A DNA stretch of 64,000 nucleotides from Candidatus Zixiibacteriota bacterium (GTDB lineage: Bacteria; Zixibacteria; MSB-5A5; GN15; JAAZOE01): NCBI GenBank assembly GCA_030668485.1, contig DAOUTW010000012.1, positions 21,268-85,267 on the forward strand. The letters are read 5' to 3'. The stretch's first letter is position 1, and each line of letters begins with the position of its first letter. The notes under the pieces were generated by a model. That model saw nothing but the letters and a program-made list of their open reading frames with translations. It did not search any database and was not told the origin of the DNA. Of the stretch, positions 8,831-17,343 are shown one piece after another. The translations under genes and the position numbers were made by a program.

Positions 8831-10393
8831 ATGAGCCAGACATACATCGGAAGGCTGGTCGGCAAATCGGTAGGCGAACTGTACTTCCGCTCTTTTTATG
8901 ATACCCCCCTTTCCATCGGCGGCATTGCTATGGCGGTCGATGAACAAACCGGGCGAAAATTCCTCCTGAGGATAACCGACGTGAGTTACGGCCATGAAAG
9001 CGCCGAGGCGAACTGGGCGGAGAAAGCGGCCGGGCGGATGATGGAAGAAGATATTCACGGACGCTCCTACCGTATCCATGATCCCGATCGTCGTCTCTAT
9101 AAACTGGCTAAATGTTCCCCGTTAGGCTATGTTTACAACAACCAGTTTCATCGCCCTCGGTCAATCCCTACTCACTTTTCCCAGGTTACTCTTCCTGACC
9201 CGCAAACGATGGAGTTTCTCAAAGAATACAGCGGTGATCTGATTGTCGGCGACCTGCGCTGCGGCGAATCGGTGATGGATATCCCCTTGGGAATAGACGG
9301 CCGCTCTCTGGCTCAGCACCTTGGAATCTTTGCCACCACTGGAATGGGTAAATCGAATTTGATGAAGGTCCTGGCCTCGGCGATTATGGAAAGCGGTCGA
9401 TATGGACTTTTAATTTTCGATCCCCATGGTGAATACCACGACGGCGGCAAGGGGGGAGAAAATAAAGGTCTCGTCGATCATCCGGCGGCTTCCACGCGCC
9501 TTTTCTCGTATTCGCGGCGTAAGCTAAAAGGCGAACATGGAAATCTATCCATCCCGGTGAATGAAATTGAGATCGAGGATATCGAGCAGATTTTCAGTTT
9601 CACCCAGGCACAACGCGAGGCCCTCTGGGCGGTCAGGATTAAATATAATAAAGAATGGCTCCGAAAGCTCTGCCACCTCGATATCGAAACCCTGACCGAA
9701 GAGCTCACCGCCGGTAGCTCTACCTTTCAGGAATCCACCCTCGGGGTTCTCAAACGCCGGGCACAGCGGATAGAAGATTTCAAATCGGTCAATTTTGATT
9801 CTACGCTTTCTACCAAAGGTGACATCGTCGGCAAATTACAGAACGGCTACACGGTGCTGGTCGACACCGCCAATCTATCCGGGGCCGAGGAAACCATGAT
9901 GACCTCGATCCTCACCCGGGCGGTCCTCAACAGCTATCGCTGGAAATATCAAACCGAGGGTGATTTCGACAACCTGGCGCCCTGCCTTATTATGCTGGAG
10001 GAAGCCCAACGAGTGCTGGCGGCATCGGCGGGAGACAGTAATGTCTTTCATCAGGTCGTCCGTGAGGGAAGGAAATTCAAAGTTGGCATGGGTGTCATCA
10101 CCCAGCAGCCGAAACTGCTTTCCGAAGAACTCCTGTCGCAACTGAATTCGATTTTTATTCTCGGGCTGGCCGATGAGCGCGACCGCAGTGTGATTCGTTT
10201 TTCAGCAAAGCAGGACATCTCGGCTTTGGGAACCGAAATTCAGACGCTGGCGGCAGGCGAGGCGCTGCTGACCTCACCCACGGTCCCGTTCGCCTTGCCA
10301 TTGAAAATTTATCTCTATGAACAATATCTGAACCGCTATACCGGGGAGGATAAACCGGGCGGCCGCGATAAGATCGCGGACGACTTCTTTTAA
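8831..10393 (+). CDS. herA: HerA-type DNA translocase/helicase
   Basis: A 520-residue hexameric FtsK/HerA-superfamily ATPase. It has an N-terminal HAS-barrel ('YIGRLVGKSVGELYF'), Walker A 'ATTGMGKSNLMK', the HerA hallmark 'LLIFDPHGEYHDGG', Walker B 'CLIMLEEAQRVL', and the motifs 'VREGRKFKVGMGVITQQP' and 'LNSIFILGLADERDR'. The start at 8831 lies one base after nurA, with AGGAAAA upstream; longer frames from 8753 only overlap nurA. HerA pumps DNA into the NurA nuclease during end resection. The operon order nurA-herA-mre11 mirrors archaea and is also known from some bacteria. No Rad50/SbcC gene is present here. Confidence 0.9.
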   Translation: MSQTYIGRLVGKSVGELYFRSFYDTPLSIGGIAMAVDEQTGRKFLLRITDVSYGHESAEANWAEKAAGRMMEEDIHGRSYRIHDPDRRLYKLAKCSPLGYVYNNQFHRPRSIPTHFSQVTLPDPQTMEFLKEYSGDLIVGDLRCGESVMDIPLGIDGRSLAQHLGIFATTGMGKSNLMKVLASAIMESGRYGLLIFDPHGEYHDGGKGGENKGLVDHPAASTRLFSYSRRKLKGEHGNLSIPVNEIEIEDIEQIFSFTQAQREALWAVRIKYNKEWLRKLCHLDIETLTEELTAGSSTFQESTLGVLKRRAQRIEDFKSVNFDSTLSTKGDIVGKLQNGYTVLVDTANLSGAEETMMTSILTRAVLNSYRWKYQTEGDFDNLAPCLIMLEEAQRVLAASAGDSNVFHQVVREGRKFKVGMGVITQQPKLLSEELLSQLNSIFILGLADERDRSVIRFSAKQDISALGTEIQTLAAGEALLTSPTVPFALPLKIYLYEQYLNRYTGEDKPGGRDKIADDFF

Positions 10394-10395
10394 TC

Positions 10396-11499
10396 ATGCG
10401 AATTATACATTTTGCGGATAATCACCTCGGAGCCGGTGTCGACCGTCGCCAGCAGGATATCCTCGACAGTTTTGCCGTGGCGATCGATAAAATCATCGAG
10501 CTCAAACCCGACCTGGTGATCAATGCCGGCGATCTCTTCCATATGGTTCACCCGACCAATCGTGTCATTGCTTTTGCCTCGGAACAACTGATAAAGCTGG
10601 GACGAGAAGCAAAAATACCGATGGCGATAATATCCGGCAACCATGATGCTCCCAAGCAAAGGCATATCGGCGCTGTCCTGTCAATCTTCAAGGATTATGA
10701 CAATATCTACCCGATCTATAAATCGCGCTATGAGCGATTTAATATCGGCGATTGCGCCATATCAGCCGTGCCGCATTGCTTGACTACCGATATCCTGAAG
10801 AGTGAATTGGAAAAAATAAAACCAGACCCGAGCGCTAAATACAATATTCTTATTCTCCACGGTGTCGTCGGGGGAATAAAAGAATTCCAGATGGCTGACC
10901 TCTCCGAGCAGGAGATCGCCGCCTCCTATTTCAATCTCGGTTTTGACTATGCCGCCCTGGGACATTATCACAACTTTACCGAAATACAGCCGATGGTTTA
11001 TTACTCCGGATCAACTGAAAGACTTTCGCAATCCGAGGCCGCCCATGATAAGGGTTTTATAGAGGTCAATTTCGAGTCTGATAGCGACAAAATAGTTTTT
11101 CACAAAATTAAATCGCGCGTTATGATTGACCTGCCGGCGGTGAAAGCAAAAGGGCGCACCGCCGACGAAATAATGGCCGAACTGGAAAAGGCGGTCAAAG
11201 ACCAAAATCCGGAAGACAAAATCATCCGAGTAAAATTGACCGATATCCCGGAAGAAACCTATCGCGCGTTGCCGTTCGACAAAATCAACGATTTGAAACA
11301 TGAAGCTTTTTCGCTTGATGTTCAGTTCCAAAAGGAGGAGAAGCCGGAAGAAAACCTCTATGCCGATCTCAATCTGGGGCGCCTTGACCAGGCCTTCGAA
11401 AAATTCATCGCCTCCAAAGTAATCGAAAATCTCGACAAGGAAAAACTGCAAAAAATGGCCCTGGATCTCCTGCACCGAGCCGAGAGCGATGAACCCTGA
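10396..11499 (+). CDS. Mre11/SbcD-like DNA repair exonuclease
   Basis: A 367-residue calcineurin-like phosphoesterase. All metal-binding motifs of the Mre11/SbcD family are visible: 'HFADNHLGAG', 'VINAGDLFHM', 'AIISGNHDAP', 'NILILHGVVG' and 'DYAALGHYHNF'. A family-like capping region follows. It starts two bases after herA, so the three genes form one operon. Mre11 normally works with the SMC-like ATPase Rad50 (SbcC). The next gene is instead a methyltransferase, so Rad50, if present, is encoded elsewhere. The likely function is nicking or degrading DNA ends before HerA-NurA resection. Confidence 0.88.
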   Translation: MRIIHFADNHLGAGVDRRQQDILDSFAVAIDKIIELKPDLVINAGDLFHMVHPTNRVIAFASEQLIKLGREAKIPMAIISGNHDAPKQRHIGAVLSIFKDYDNIYPIYKSRYERFNIGDCAISAVPHCLTTDILKSELEKIKPDPSAKYNILILHGVVGGIKEFQMADLSEQEIAASYFNLGFDYAALGHYHNFTEIQPMVYYSGSTERLSQSEAAHDKGFIEVNFESDSDKIVFHKIKSRVMIDLPAVKAKGRTADEIMAELEKAVKDQNPEDKIIRVKLTDIPEETYRALPFDKINDLKHEAFSLDVQFQKEEKPEENLYADLNLGRLDQAFEKFIASKVIENLDKEKLQKMALDLLHRAESDEP

Positions 11500-11550
11500 T
11501 TAAAATCTTCCGGATCTGTTTTGACATGGGTTTCAATATAGGGGGGAGAA

Positions 11551-12306
11551 ATGGAAAGATCAGATAATAAAGATCGGCGTCGTCTCTACGGAGATTTGGC
11601 TTGGACCTGGCCGATTATCAGCCCGCCGGAGGGGTACGCCGATGAGACTGAAGAGATTATCCGGTCTATCAATAAATATGCCCGGAGTCCGGTCCGGAAA
11701 GTTCTAAATCTCGGATGCGGCGGCGGACATAACGATTTTACCCTCAAGAAGCACTTTGATGTCCACGGCGTCGATATCAGTGAAGAGATGCTGGCGCTGG
11801 CCCGAAAGTTAAACCCCGAAGTCAAATACGTAAAAGGCGATATGCGCTCGGTTCGGCTGGGGAAAACTTATGATGTCGTCACCATTTTTGATTCGATCAA
11901 CTACATGACCACGGTCGATGATTTGCGTTCGGCTCTTGTTACCGCTTATGATCATCTTGTACCCGGCGGAATGTTTATTACCTACCTGGAGGTATGGAAG
12001 GAAAGCTTTCGCCAGAACCAGATCAGTCATTTGACCCGCAGCAGGGGAGAGATAGAAGTCACATTGGTTGAAAATTATTATGACCCCGATCCTAATGATT
12101 TCTGTTACGAGGCAAATTTCGTCTATTTCATACGCCGTGCGGGAATTCTGACCGTTGAGCATGACGCTCATCTATTGGGCCTTTTTCCTTTGGATATCTG
12201 GCCGGAAATAATAAAGGATGCCGGGTTTGAATTCGACCGGCATCCGTCATCGATCACGAGCAGCATCGGGGAAAGCTGCCCGGTTTTAATAGGCATCAAG
12301 GCCTGA
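11551..12306 (+). CDS. Class I SAM-dependent methyltransferase
   Basis: A 251-residue Rossmann methyltransferase. Motif I is 'VLNLGCGGGHNDFTL', followed by 'VHGVDISEEMLALARK' and 'YVKGDMRSVRLGKTYDVV'. A GGGGGG run sits 4 bases before the ATG. The substrate cannot be told from the sequence. It follows the mre11-like gene by 51 bases on the same strand, so co-transcription with the repair operon is possible but unproven. Confidence 0.8.
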   Translation: MERSDNKDRRRLYGDLAWTWPIISPPEGYADETEEIIRSINKYARSPVRKVLNLGCGGGHNDFTLKKHFDVHGVDISEEMLALARKLNPEVKYVKGDMRSVRLGKTYDVVTIFDSINYMTTVDDLRSALVTAYDHLVPGGMFITYLEVWKESFRQNQISHLTRSRGEIEVTLVENYYDPDPNDFCYEANFVYFIRRAGILTVEHDAHLLGLFPLDIWPEIIKDAGFEFDRHPSSITSSIGESCPVLIGIKA

Positions 12307-12318
12307 GCTTACGGCAGC

Positions 12319-12429
12319 TTATAATTCAGTTTCACTGTCATCCGACAGTATTTTCCTGAAGCAATAAAATCCCAGGGTAAGGACGCCGCCCCACATCAGG
12401 CCCATCATTATCCATCCACCGGTTTCCAT
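12319..12429 (-). CDS. MetS-like small subunit of NSS transporter (36 aa)
   Basis: A short gene immediately after the NSS transporter on the same strand. Its ATG (12429) follows the transporter stop by one base, with a GTGAGG ribosome site inside the end of the transporter gene. The 36-residue product has an N-terminal 'METGGWIMMGLMWGG', one membrane helix and a charged tail 'FRKILSDDSETEL'. This matches the MetS / methionine-alanine importer small-subunit family, which pairs with bacterial NSS symporters (MetPS in Corynebacterium). In that system the small subunit is needed for transport. Confidence 0.75.
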   Translation of the reverse strand: METGGWIMMGLMWGGVLTLGFYCFRKILSDDSETEL

Positions 12430-12430
12430 A

Positions 12431-13969
12431 TTACGCCTCACTTCCTGTTTGCCGCCGCCGCTTTTGCCAGGCGATTCTGACCAAAATACAAAGGCTAATC
12501 AGTAGGGCCACCAGTCCGAGCCGGGTACCGAGTATATAGGGCATATCCTCTGCGGGAACGCCCTTCATTAGAATCAGCGGAATCCATTCGTCGTAGAACC
12601 AGAATCCCAAAATAGTGAGGAGGAATACCGGGGTGATATATTTGGTAACGAATTTGTAAAATCGGGGGATGCGGATGCCGGAGCCGACGTGCATCTCTCG
12701 CCACATCTTATCGACCCCAAATACCCATGCCACCAGTATAATCTCGATAGTAGCCCCAAGGACAATAATGAAACTTCCGCCCCAGAAGTCGAGATCAAAA
12801 AGTACACCATTTCCGTAGAACCAGACTGCCGGCTGGCATATCACGAAAGTGACGGCCGCGAATAACCCCACCGCTTTTTTGCGGGACAGTCGGAACTCAT
12901 CCTGCAAGAATCCGACCAGCGGCTGCGTTAGTGAAATCGACGAGGTGACGCCGGCCAGGAAAAGCATGAAAAACCAGAGAAAGCTGAAAAACTGGCCCAG
13001 GGTTATAGTCCCGAAAAGGGCCGACATGGTCACAAACGGCAGATCGAAAGGTCCTCCGCTGGCTATTTTCTCCAGTACCTGAGGTCCCATCAGAATGAAT
13101 GCCGCTGGAATCACAATTGATCCACCGAGGATAATCTCGGCAAACTCGTTGGTGCTGGCGGCGGTCAATCCGGAAAGGGGAACATCATCGGTTTCCCGCA
13201 GAAAACTGGAGTACGACAGGATAACACCCATCCCCAGCGATAATGTAAAGAATAATTGCCCTGTTGCCGCCAGCCACACTTTGGGCGATTTCAATGCTGA
13301 AAAATCAGGGTTCCATAAATGCCCCAAACCGTCAAACGACCCCCAGTCCAGGGTAATTACCCTTATGGCCAGAAGAACGCCGAAGATCAAAAGGGTGGGC
13401 ATTGCGATAATGCATATTTTTTCAATGCCGCCCCTGATCCCGAAATAGGTAATCAGGATATTTATGGCAAAAGTGATAAAAAAGAAAATCAATACTACAC
13501 CCAATCCGGAGAAGTACTCGTTATGCTCAATCCCCTGCAGACCTTTGAGAAATGATGTTAGCATTGAGGTATCGCTGGTCCCCCCGAGCGTGCCGGTCAG
13601 CGAATAATAGCAGTAGGCGAGGGTCCAGGATTCGATATAGACATAATACATATAGATAATCAGCGGGCCGAGAATACCGAGGACTCCGATATATTTCATA
13701 CTCGGATTCTTTTTCCACAATGACTGGAAAATACCGGGGGCCGATGAATGGCCGTAACTTCCGCCGTATCGTCCGGCGGTCCACTCTACCCACATCAGGG
13801 GAATACCGACCAAAAGCAGCGCCACCAGGTACGGGATCATAAAGGCGCCGCCGCCGTTATTGGCCGCCTGCACGGGAAATCTCAGGAAGTTACCCAGGCC
13901 GACGGCGGAACCGGCCACCGCCAGAACAACTCCCATTTTGGTGCCCCAACGTTCCCTTTTTTGTGCCAT
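12431..13969 (-). CDS. Sodium-dependent NSS/SNF-family symporter
   Basis: A 512-residue membrane protein of the neurotransmitter:sodium symporter family. It has the signature 'SAVGLGNFLRFPVQAANNGG' in the first helix and about twelve membrane segments overall. Bacterial members take up amino acids by Na+ symport, and the adjacent MetS-like subunit suggests methionine or alanine, though the substrate is not proven. The start at 13969 fits the conserved N-terminus ('RERWGTKMGVVLA'). It is transcribed away from the gene at 14276. The roughly 305-base region between them holds the promoter noted at 14211; I see no other clear element in it. Confidence 0.92.
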   Translation of the reverse strand: MAQKRERWGTKMGVVLAVAGSAVGLGNFLRFPVQAANNGGGAFMIPYLVALLLVGIPLMWVEWTAGRYGGSYGHSSAPGIFQSLWKKNPSMKYIGVLGILGPLIIYMYYVYIESWTLAYCYYSLTGTLGGTSDTSMLTSFLKGLQGIEHNEYFSGLGVVLIFFFITFAINILITYFGIRGGIEKICIIAMPTLLIFGVLLAIRVITLDWGSFDGLGHLWNPDFSALKSPKVWLAATGQLFFTLSLGMGVILSYSSFLRETDDVPLSGLTAASTNEFAEIILGGSIVIPAAFILMGPQVLEKIASGGPFDLPFVTMSALFGTITLGQFFSFLWFFMLFLAGVTSSISLTQPLVGFLQDEFRLSRKKAVGLFAAVTFVICQPAVWFYGNGVLFDLDFWGGSFIIVLGATIEIILVAWVFGVDKMWREMHVGSGIRIPRFYKFVTKYITPVFLLTILGFWFYDEWIPLILMKGVPAEDMPYILGTRLGLVALLISLCILVRIAWQKRRRQTGSEA

Positions 13970-14210
13970 ATTTACCTCACTGCCTCACCGGATTAGCGAC
14001 CGGAAGTCATCCTCCGTCGCCGATGTATGGGGTTAAGATCATAGACTTTCCATGCGGAAAATGCGAATATATCGGCTGATCGATGTCGGTGCATTTCTTT
14101 TGCGGCATTGTTTTATCGAACCATTTATCTGTCAAAGTTGTCAAATAGTAGATAGAGGACAGATAATTGTCAAGGTTAAACTTTTGGGTCACGGCTGCAG
14201 GTTGTTTTAG

Positions 14211-14240
14211 TTGACTGTTAGCAATGGCTGTCCTTATATA
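14211..14240 (+). promoter_or_regulatory. Sigma-70-like promoter for the beta-barrel gene
   Basis: A -35-like TTGACT (14211-14216) is followed after 17 bases by TTATAT (14234-14239), or after 18 by TATATA. A leader of about 30 bases runs to the GTG at 14276. Position and spacing are good; no transcript evidence. Confidence 0.5.
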
Positions 14241-14275
14241 AAATACAATGAAATGCATAAGTGAAAGGAGTCATA

Positions 14276-14932
14276 GTGCGAGTGTATAAAATTGTTTTGG
14301 TTGTTTTCCTCTTTGTGGCCGCAGGAAACGCATCGGCTCAGTTTCTGGGCCAGATGAGTCCGGCCAGTATCGTAGAAACCGAAACCGGCAAAGCCGGCGG
14401 GTATTTTATACTGGCCGATGATGCCGTCGCGATTGTCGGTTCGGTGCGTTACGGCCTCAGTCAATATACGGAAGGCCGATTCCGTTTGGGACTTTTAGAC
14501 CCCGACGGAAAGGATGCCGATCCTGGTGTAATTGTCGGCGCCGATATCAAATATCTCCTCTGGGAATATATTAAGCCGTCCGGCACCGATTCGACCGGCA
14601 CCACGGAGTATAACAATCCCTTCGATCTTTCTCTTGGAGGAGCAGTCGAATACGCCAAAATGGATTATGGCGGTATCCTCGGTATCGGCGGCTCCTTTAT
14701 CGCCTCGGCTCCCTATAAACTGCGCAACAGATCAGTTATCGAACCGTATGCCAGGCTCAATATCCGGTTTGAACATGTCCAACTGGATAAACAGGACGAT
14801 GAATCTGATATTGAAATAGGTCTCAATCTGGGCGCACTATTTTCAGTCACGCCGTTGATAGATTTTACTGCCGAGTTTCAGCTTGATGATCAGAACGCCT
14901 TCATGCTGGGTGTCGATGTTGTCGCTTTTTAG
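14276..14932 (+). CDS. Outer-membrane beta-barrel protein, unknown function
   Basis: A 218-residue protein with a signal peptide ('IVLVVFLFVAAGNASA', cleavage before QF). The rest is an alternating, glycine- and aromatic-rich beta pattern ending in phenylalanine ('MLGVDVVAF'), typical of outer-membrane barrels. I chose the GTG at 14276 because AAAGGAG (14264-14270) lies 5 bases upstream; the longer frame from 14261 would place that site inside the gene. No specific family is recognised. Confidence 0.7.
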   Translation: MRVYKIVLVVFLFVAAGNASAQFLGQMSPASIVETETGKAGGYFILADDAVAIVGSVRYGLSQYTEGRFRLGLLDPDGKDADPGVIVGADIKYLLWEYIKPSGTDSTGTTEYNNPFDLSLGGAVEYAKMDYGGILGIGGSFIASAPYKLRNRSVIEPYARLNIRFEHVQLDKQDDESDIEIGLNLGALFSVTPLIDFTAEFQLDDQNAFMLGVDVVAF

Positions 14933-14989
14933 TTCTTTCGGCAAAATGAATTCATTGGTCTGCTTGGATAATCGGTGGGCCGCCTGTCA

Positions 14990-15781
14990 ATGACGATTCT
15001 TGATGCGATTATCCTCGGTATTATTCAGGGGTTAACGGAATTCCTGCCGATCTCGTCTTCCGGACATTTGGTCATCGGCGAAGCCCTATTGGGGCTTTCA
15101 TCGCCTGGGATCAGTCTCGAAGTATGGCTTCATTTCGGGACCCTTCTGGCAGTTCTCTTATATTTCCACCGCCGACTAATTGGGCTTGTCGCGACAATAT
15201 TCGGCGCCGGTGATCCGAAATATCGCGATGCCGACCGGAATTTTCTGGGAGCGATTATCATCGGAACCATCCCGGCAATCGTCATCGGCCTGCTGTTTAA
15301 ATCGGCGATCGAGTCGCTTTTTAATTCCCCGCGCTTTGCAGCTGCTATGCTGATTGTAACAGGACTGATCTTACTGGCAACCATATTTGCCAAAAAATCG
15401 GGGCAGAAAATAAACATGCCGCGCGGCCTGGCGATAGGGCTGGCTCAGGCTATGGCCATTCTCCCGGGAATATCAAGATCCGGCAGCACCATCGCCTGCG
15501 CCATGTTTGTCGGGGTAGAACCATCAGTGGCGGCTGAATTCTCCTTTCTACTGGCGGTGCCGATCATAGCTCTGGCTTTTGGATATGATCTGGTGTTTTC
15601 CGGATCTCAGTTGTTTGCCTCCGATACGGTGTGGATTTACCTGGCCGGGACGGCTGTCTCATTCGTCATCGGTTTGCTGGCTATCCATTATCTGTTGAAA
15701 GTAATCCGGACCGGAAGATTTTATCTGTTCGGATTTTATTGCCTTGTGGCGGGAGTCGTTTCTCTTATATTATTGAACTAA
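14990..15781 (+). CDS. uppP: Undecaprenyl-diphosphatase UppP (BacA)
   Basis: A membrane phosphatase of 263 residues that recycles undecaprenyl diphosphate for peptidoglycan and lipopolysaccharide synthesis. Family motifs are clear: 'GLTEFLPISSSGHLVI' near the N-terminus and 'LPGISRSGSTIACAM' in the middle, the two halves of the active site, with about eight membrane helices. The ATG at 14990 gives the usual start ('MTILDAIILGIIQG'); the GTG at 14975 would add five residues. The stop overlaps the next start by one base (TAATG), so it is coupled to the heptosyltransferase-GmhB gene. Confidence 0.93.
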   Translation: MTILDAIILGIIQGLTEFLPISSSGHLVIGEALLGLSSPGISLEVWLHFGTLLAVLLYFHRRLIGLVATIFGAGDPKYRDADRNFLGAIIIGTIPAIVIGLLFKSAIESLFNSPRFAAAMLIVTGLILLATIFAKKSGQKINMPRGLAIGLAQAMAILPGISRSGSTIACAMFVGVEPSVAAEFSFLLAVPIIALAFGYDLVFSGSQLFASDTVWIYLAGTAVSFVIGLLAIHYLLKVIRTGRFYLFGFYCLVAGVVSLILLN

Positions 15782-17343
15782 TGGACACGATTGTTGTTAT
15801 CCGACTGGGTCGGCTGGGTGACGTTACTCTTACCTCGCCGACAATCAAGAATCTCCGGCTTTTATATCCGGAGTCAAAAATTCTGCTGGTTACTCGGGAA
15901 ATGTATAAACCGCTGGCCGAAATCCTGCCCGGAATCAGCCATGTTCTCACCTTTCCCGACACCGGATCGTATTTCGATCTGGTCAAACTGTGTTCCCGTA
16001 TAGATGAGTTTGAGCCGAAACTGGTAGTCGATCTGCATAAAAACTTCCGTTCTTTTCATCTGGCGACGCTGACCAAAACCCCTTATAAGGTGGTATATCA
16101 TAAACGTCGTAAGGAAAGACTGGCTGCCGTTCATGAAAAGAAATTCCTGTCCCCGGTACCGCATACGGTCGATCTTTATAATGATATCCTCGGTCAGTTG
16201 AAAGGGGAGGTGCTGGCCCGATTGCCCGATTTAATGCTGCCCGATGAAGTGCTTGATCGACCAATGCCGGCGCGGGATGCGGTAGCCATTGTCCCCGGAG
16301 CCAGTTCGCCGGTTAAGGCATGGGCGGTGGGAAATTATGCCAAATTGGCCGAGAGAATAATTCACGATTTCAAGCTTCCTATCCACCTCTATTTGGGTGA
16401 GAAAGAAACCGGTCTGGAAAAAGATTTTCTCCACCTCCCAAAAGGAAGTATCACCATCTACCGCAATCATCCGCTGGTTGATATCGCTACGCTGCTGTCA
16501 CAATGCCGGCTGACAGTTTCCAACGATTCCGGATTGATGCACGTCTCATCCGCAGTTGGAACGCCGACGGTGGCCCTTTTCGGCCCGACCCATGAGCAAC
16601 TCGGTTTCTATCCTCTGGGGCTTCATGATCTTCTGCTTGGTACCGATGACTCCTGCCGTCCCTGCTCACTGCACGGAAGTAAGGCCTGTTATCGAGAGGA
16701 GCAATACTGTTTTACCAATCTGAAAATAGATGATGTTTACAACCGGGTTGTTTCGGTGATCGAAGGTGTTAAACTTGATCCGGCTGTATTTATCGACCGC
16801 GACGGAACCCTTATTGAAGACAAACACTATCTGGCCGACCCTGAGAAGATAAAATTTCTACCCGGATCACGCGAAAGCGTCGCGCGCCTGAAGCAAGCTG
16901 GATATAAAATAGTGATCGTCTCCAACCAATCCGGTGTCGCCCGTGGATTTTTCCCCACCACTACTGTGGATGAAGTTCATCAACGGATGGCCGAGTTGAT
17001 GAAAAACGCCGGCTGTGAGCCGGATGATATCCGTTACTGCCCCCATCATCCCGATGGCGACGACCCGGAATATACCGGCCAATGCGATTGCCGCAAACCG
17101 AAAGGCGGCATGCTCGAGGCGGCAGCCATCGAACTGGGTATCGATATCAAGCGTTCCTTTATGATCGGGGACAAATTCAGCGATATCCAATGCGGGAAAA
17201 TTGTCGGGGGACGCTCAATTCTGGTCCGGACCGGCAAAGGAGCCGAAACCGAAAAGGAACTCCCCGCCGAACCGTATTTGACTCCGTATATTATTAGTGA
17301 TGATCTGGCTGCTGCCATTGACCATATTTTGTCTCGGAAATGA
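15781..17343 (+). CDS. Fused heptosyltransferase (GT9) and heptose-bisphosphate phosphatase (GmhB)
   Basis: A 520-residue two-domain protein. Residues 1 to about 330 are a GT9 heptosyltransferase ('VVIRLGRLGDVTLTSPTI', 'PGASSPVKAW', 'VSNDSGLMHVSSAVGTPTVA', 'FGPTH'). From about residue 335 it is a HAD phosphatase of the GmhB type: catalytic aspartates D339 and D341 in 'VFIDRDGTLIED', 'IVSNQSGVARG', the zinc-loop cysteines and histidine in 'CPHHPDG' and 'CDCRKPKGG', and 'MIGDKFSDI'. The first domain would transfer a heptose to lipid A core or a similar acceptor. The second makes heptose-1-phosphate, the precursor of its donor. The start at 15781 overlaps the uppP stop; longer frames from 15631 lie inside uppP. 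Confidence 0.9.
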   Translation: MDTIVVIRLGRLGDVTLTSPTIKNLRLLYPESKILLVTREMYKPLAEILPGISHVLTFPDTGSYFDLVKLCSRIDEFEPKLVVDLHKNFRSFHLATLTKTPYKVVYHKRRKERLAAVHEKKFLSPVPHTVDLYNDILGQLKGEVLARLPDLMLPDEVLDRPMPARDAVAIVPGASSPVKAWAVGNYAKLAERIIHDFKLPIHLYLGEKETGLEKDFLHLPKGSITIYRNHPLVDIATLLSQCRLTVSNDSGLMHVSSAVGTPTVALFGPTHEQLGFYPLGLHDLLLGTDDSCRPCSLHGSKACYREEQYCFTNLKIDDVYNRVVSVIEGVKLDPAVFIDRDGTLIEDKHYLADPEKIKFLPGSRESVARLKQAGYKIVIVSNQSGVARGFFPTTTVDEVHQRMAELMKNAGCEPDDIRYCPHHPDGDDPEYTGQCDCRKPKGGMLEAAAIELGIDIKRSFMIGDKFSDIQCGKIVGGRSILVRTGKGAETEKELPAEPYLTPYIISDDLAAAIDHILSRK

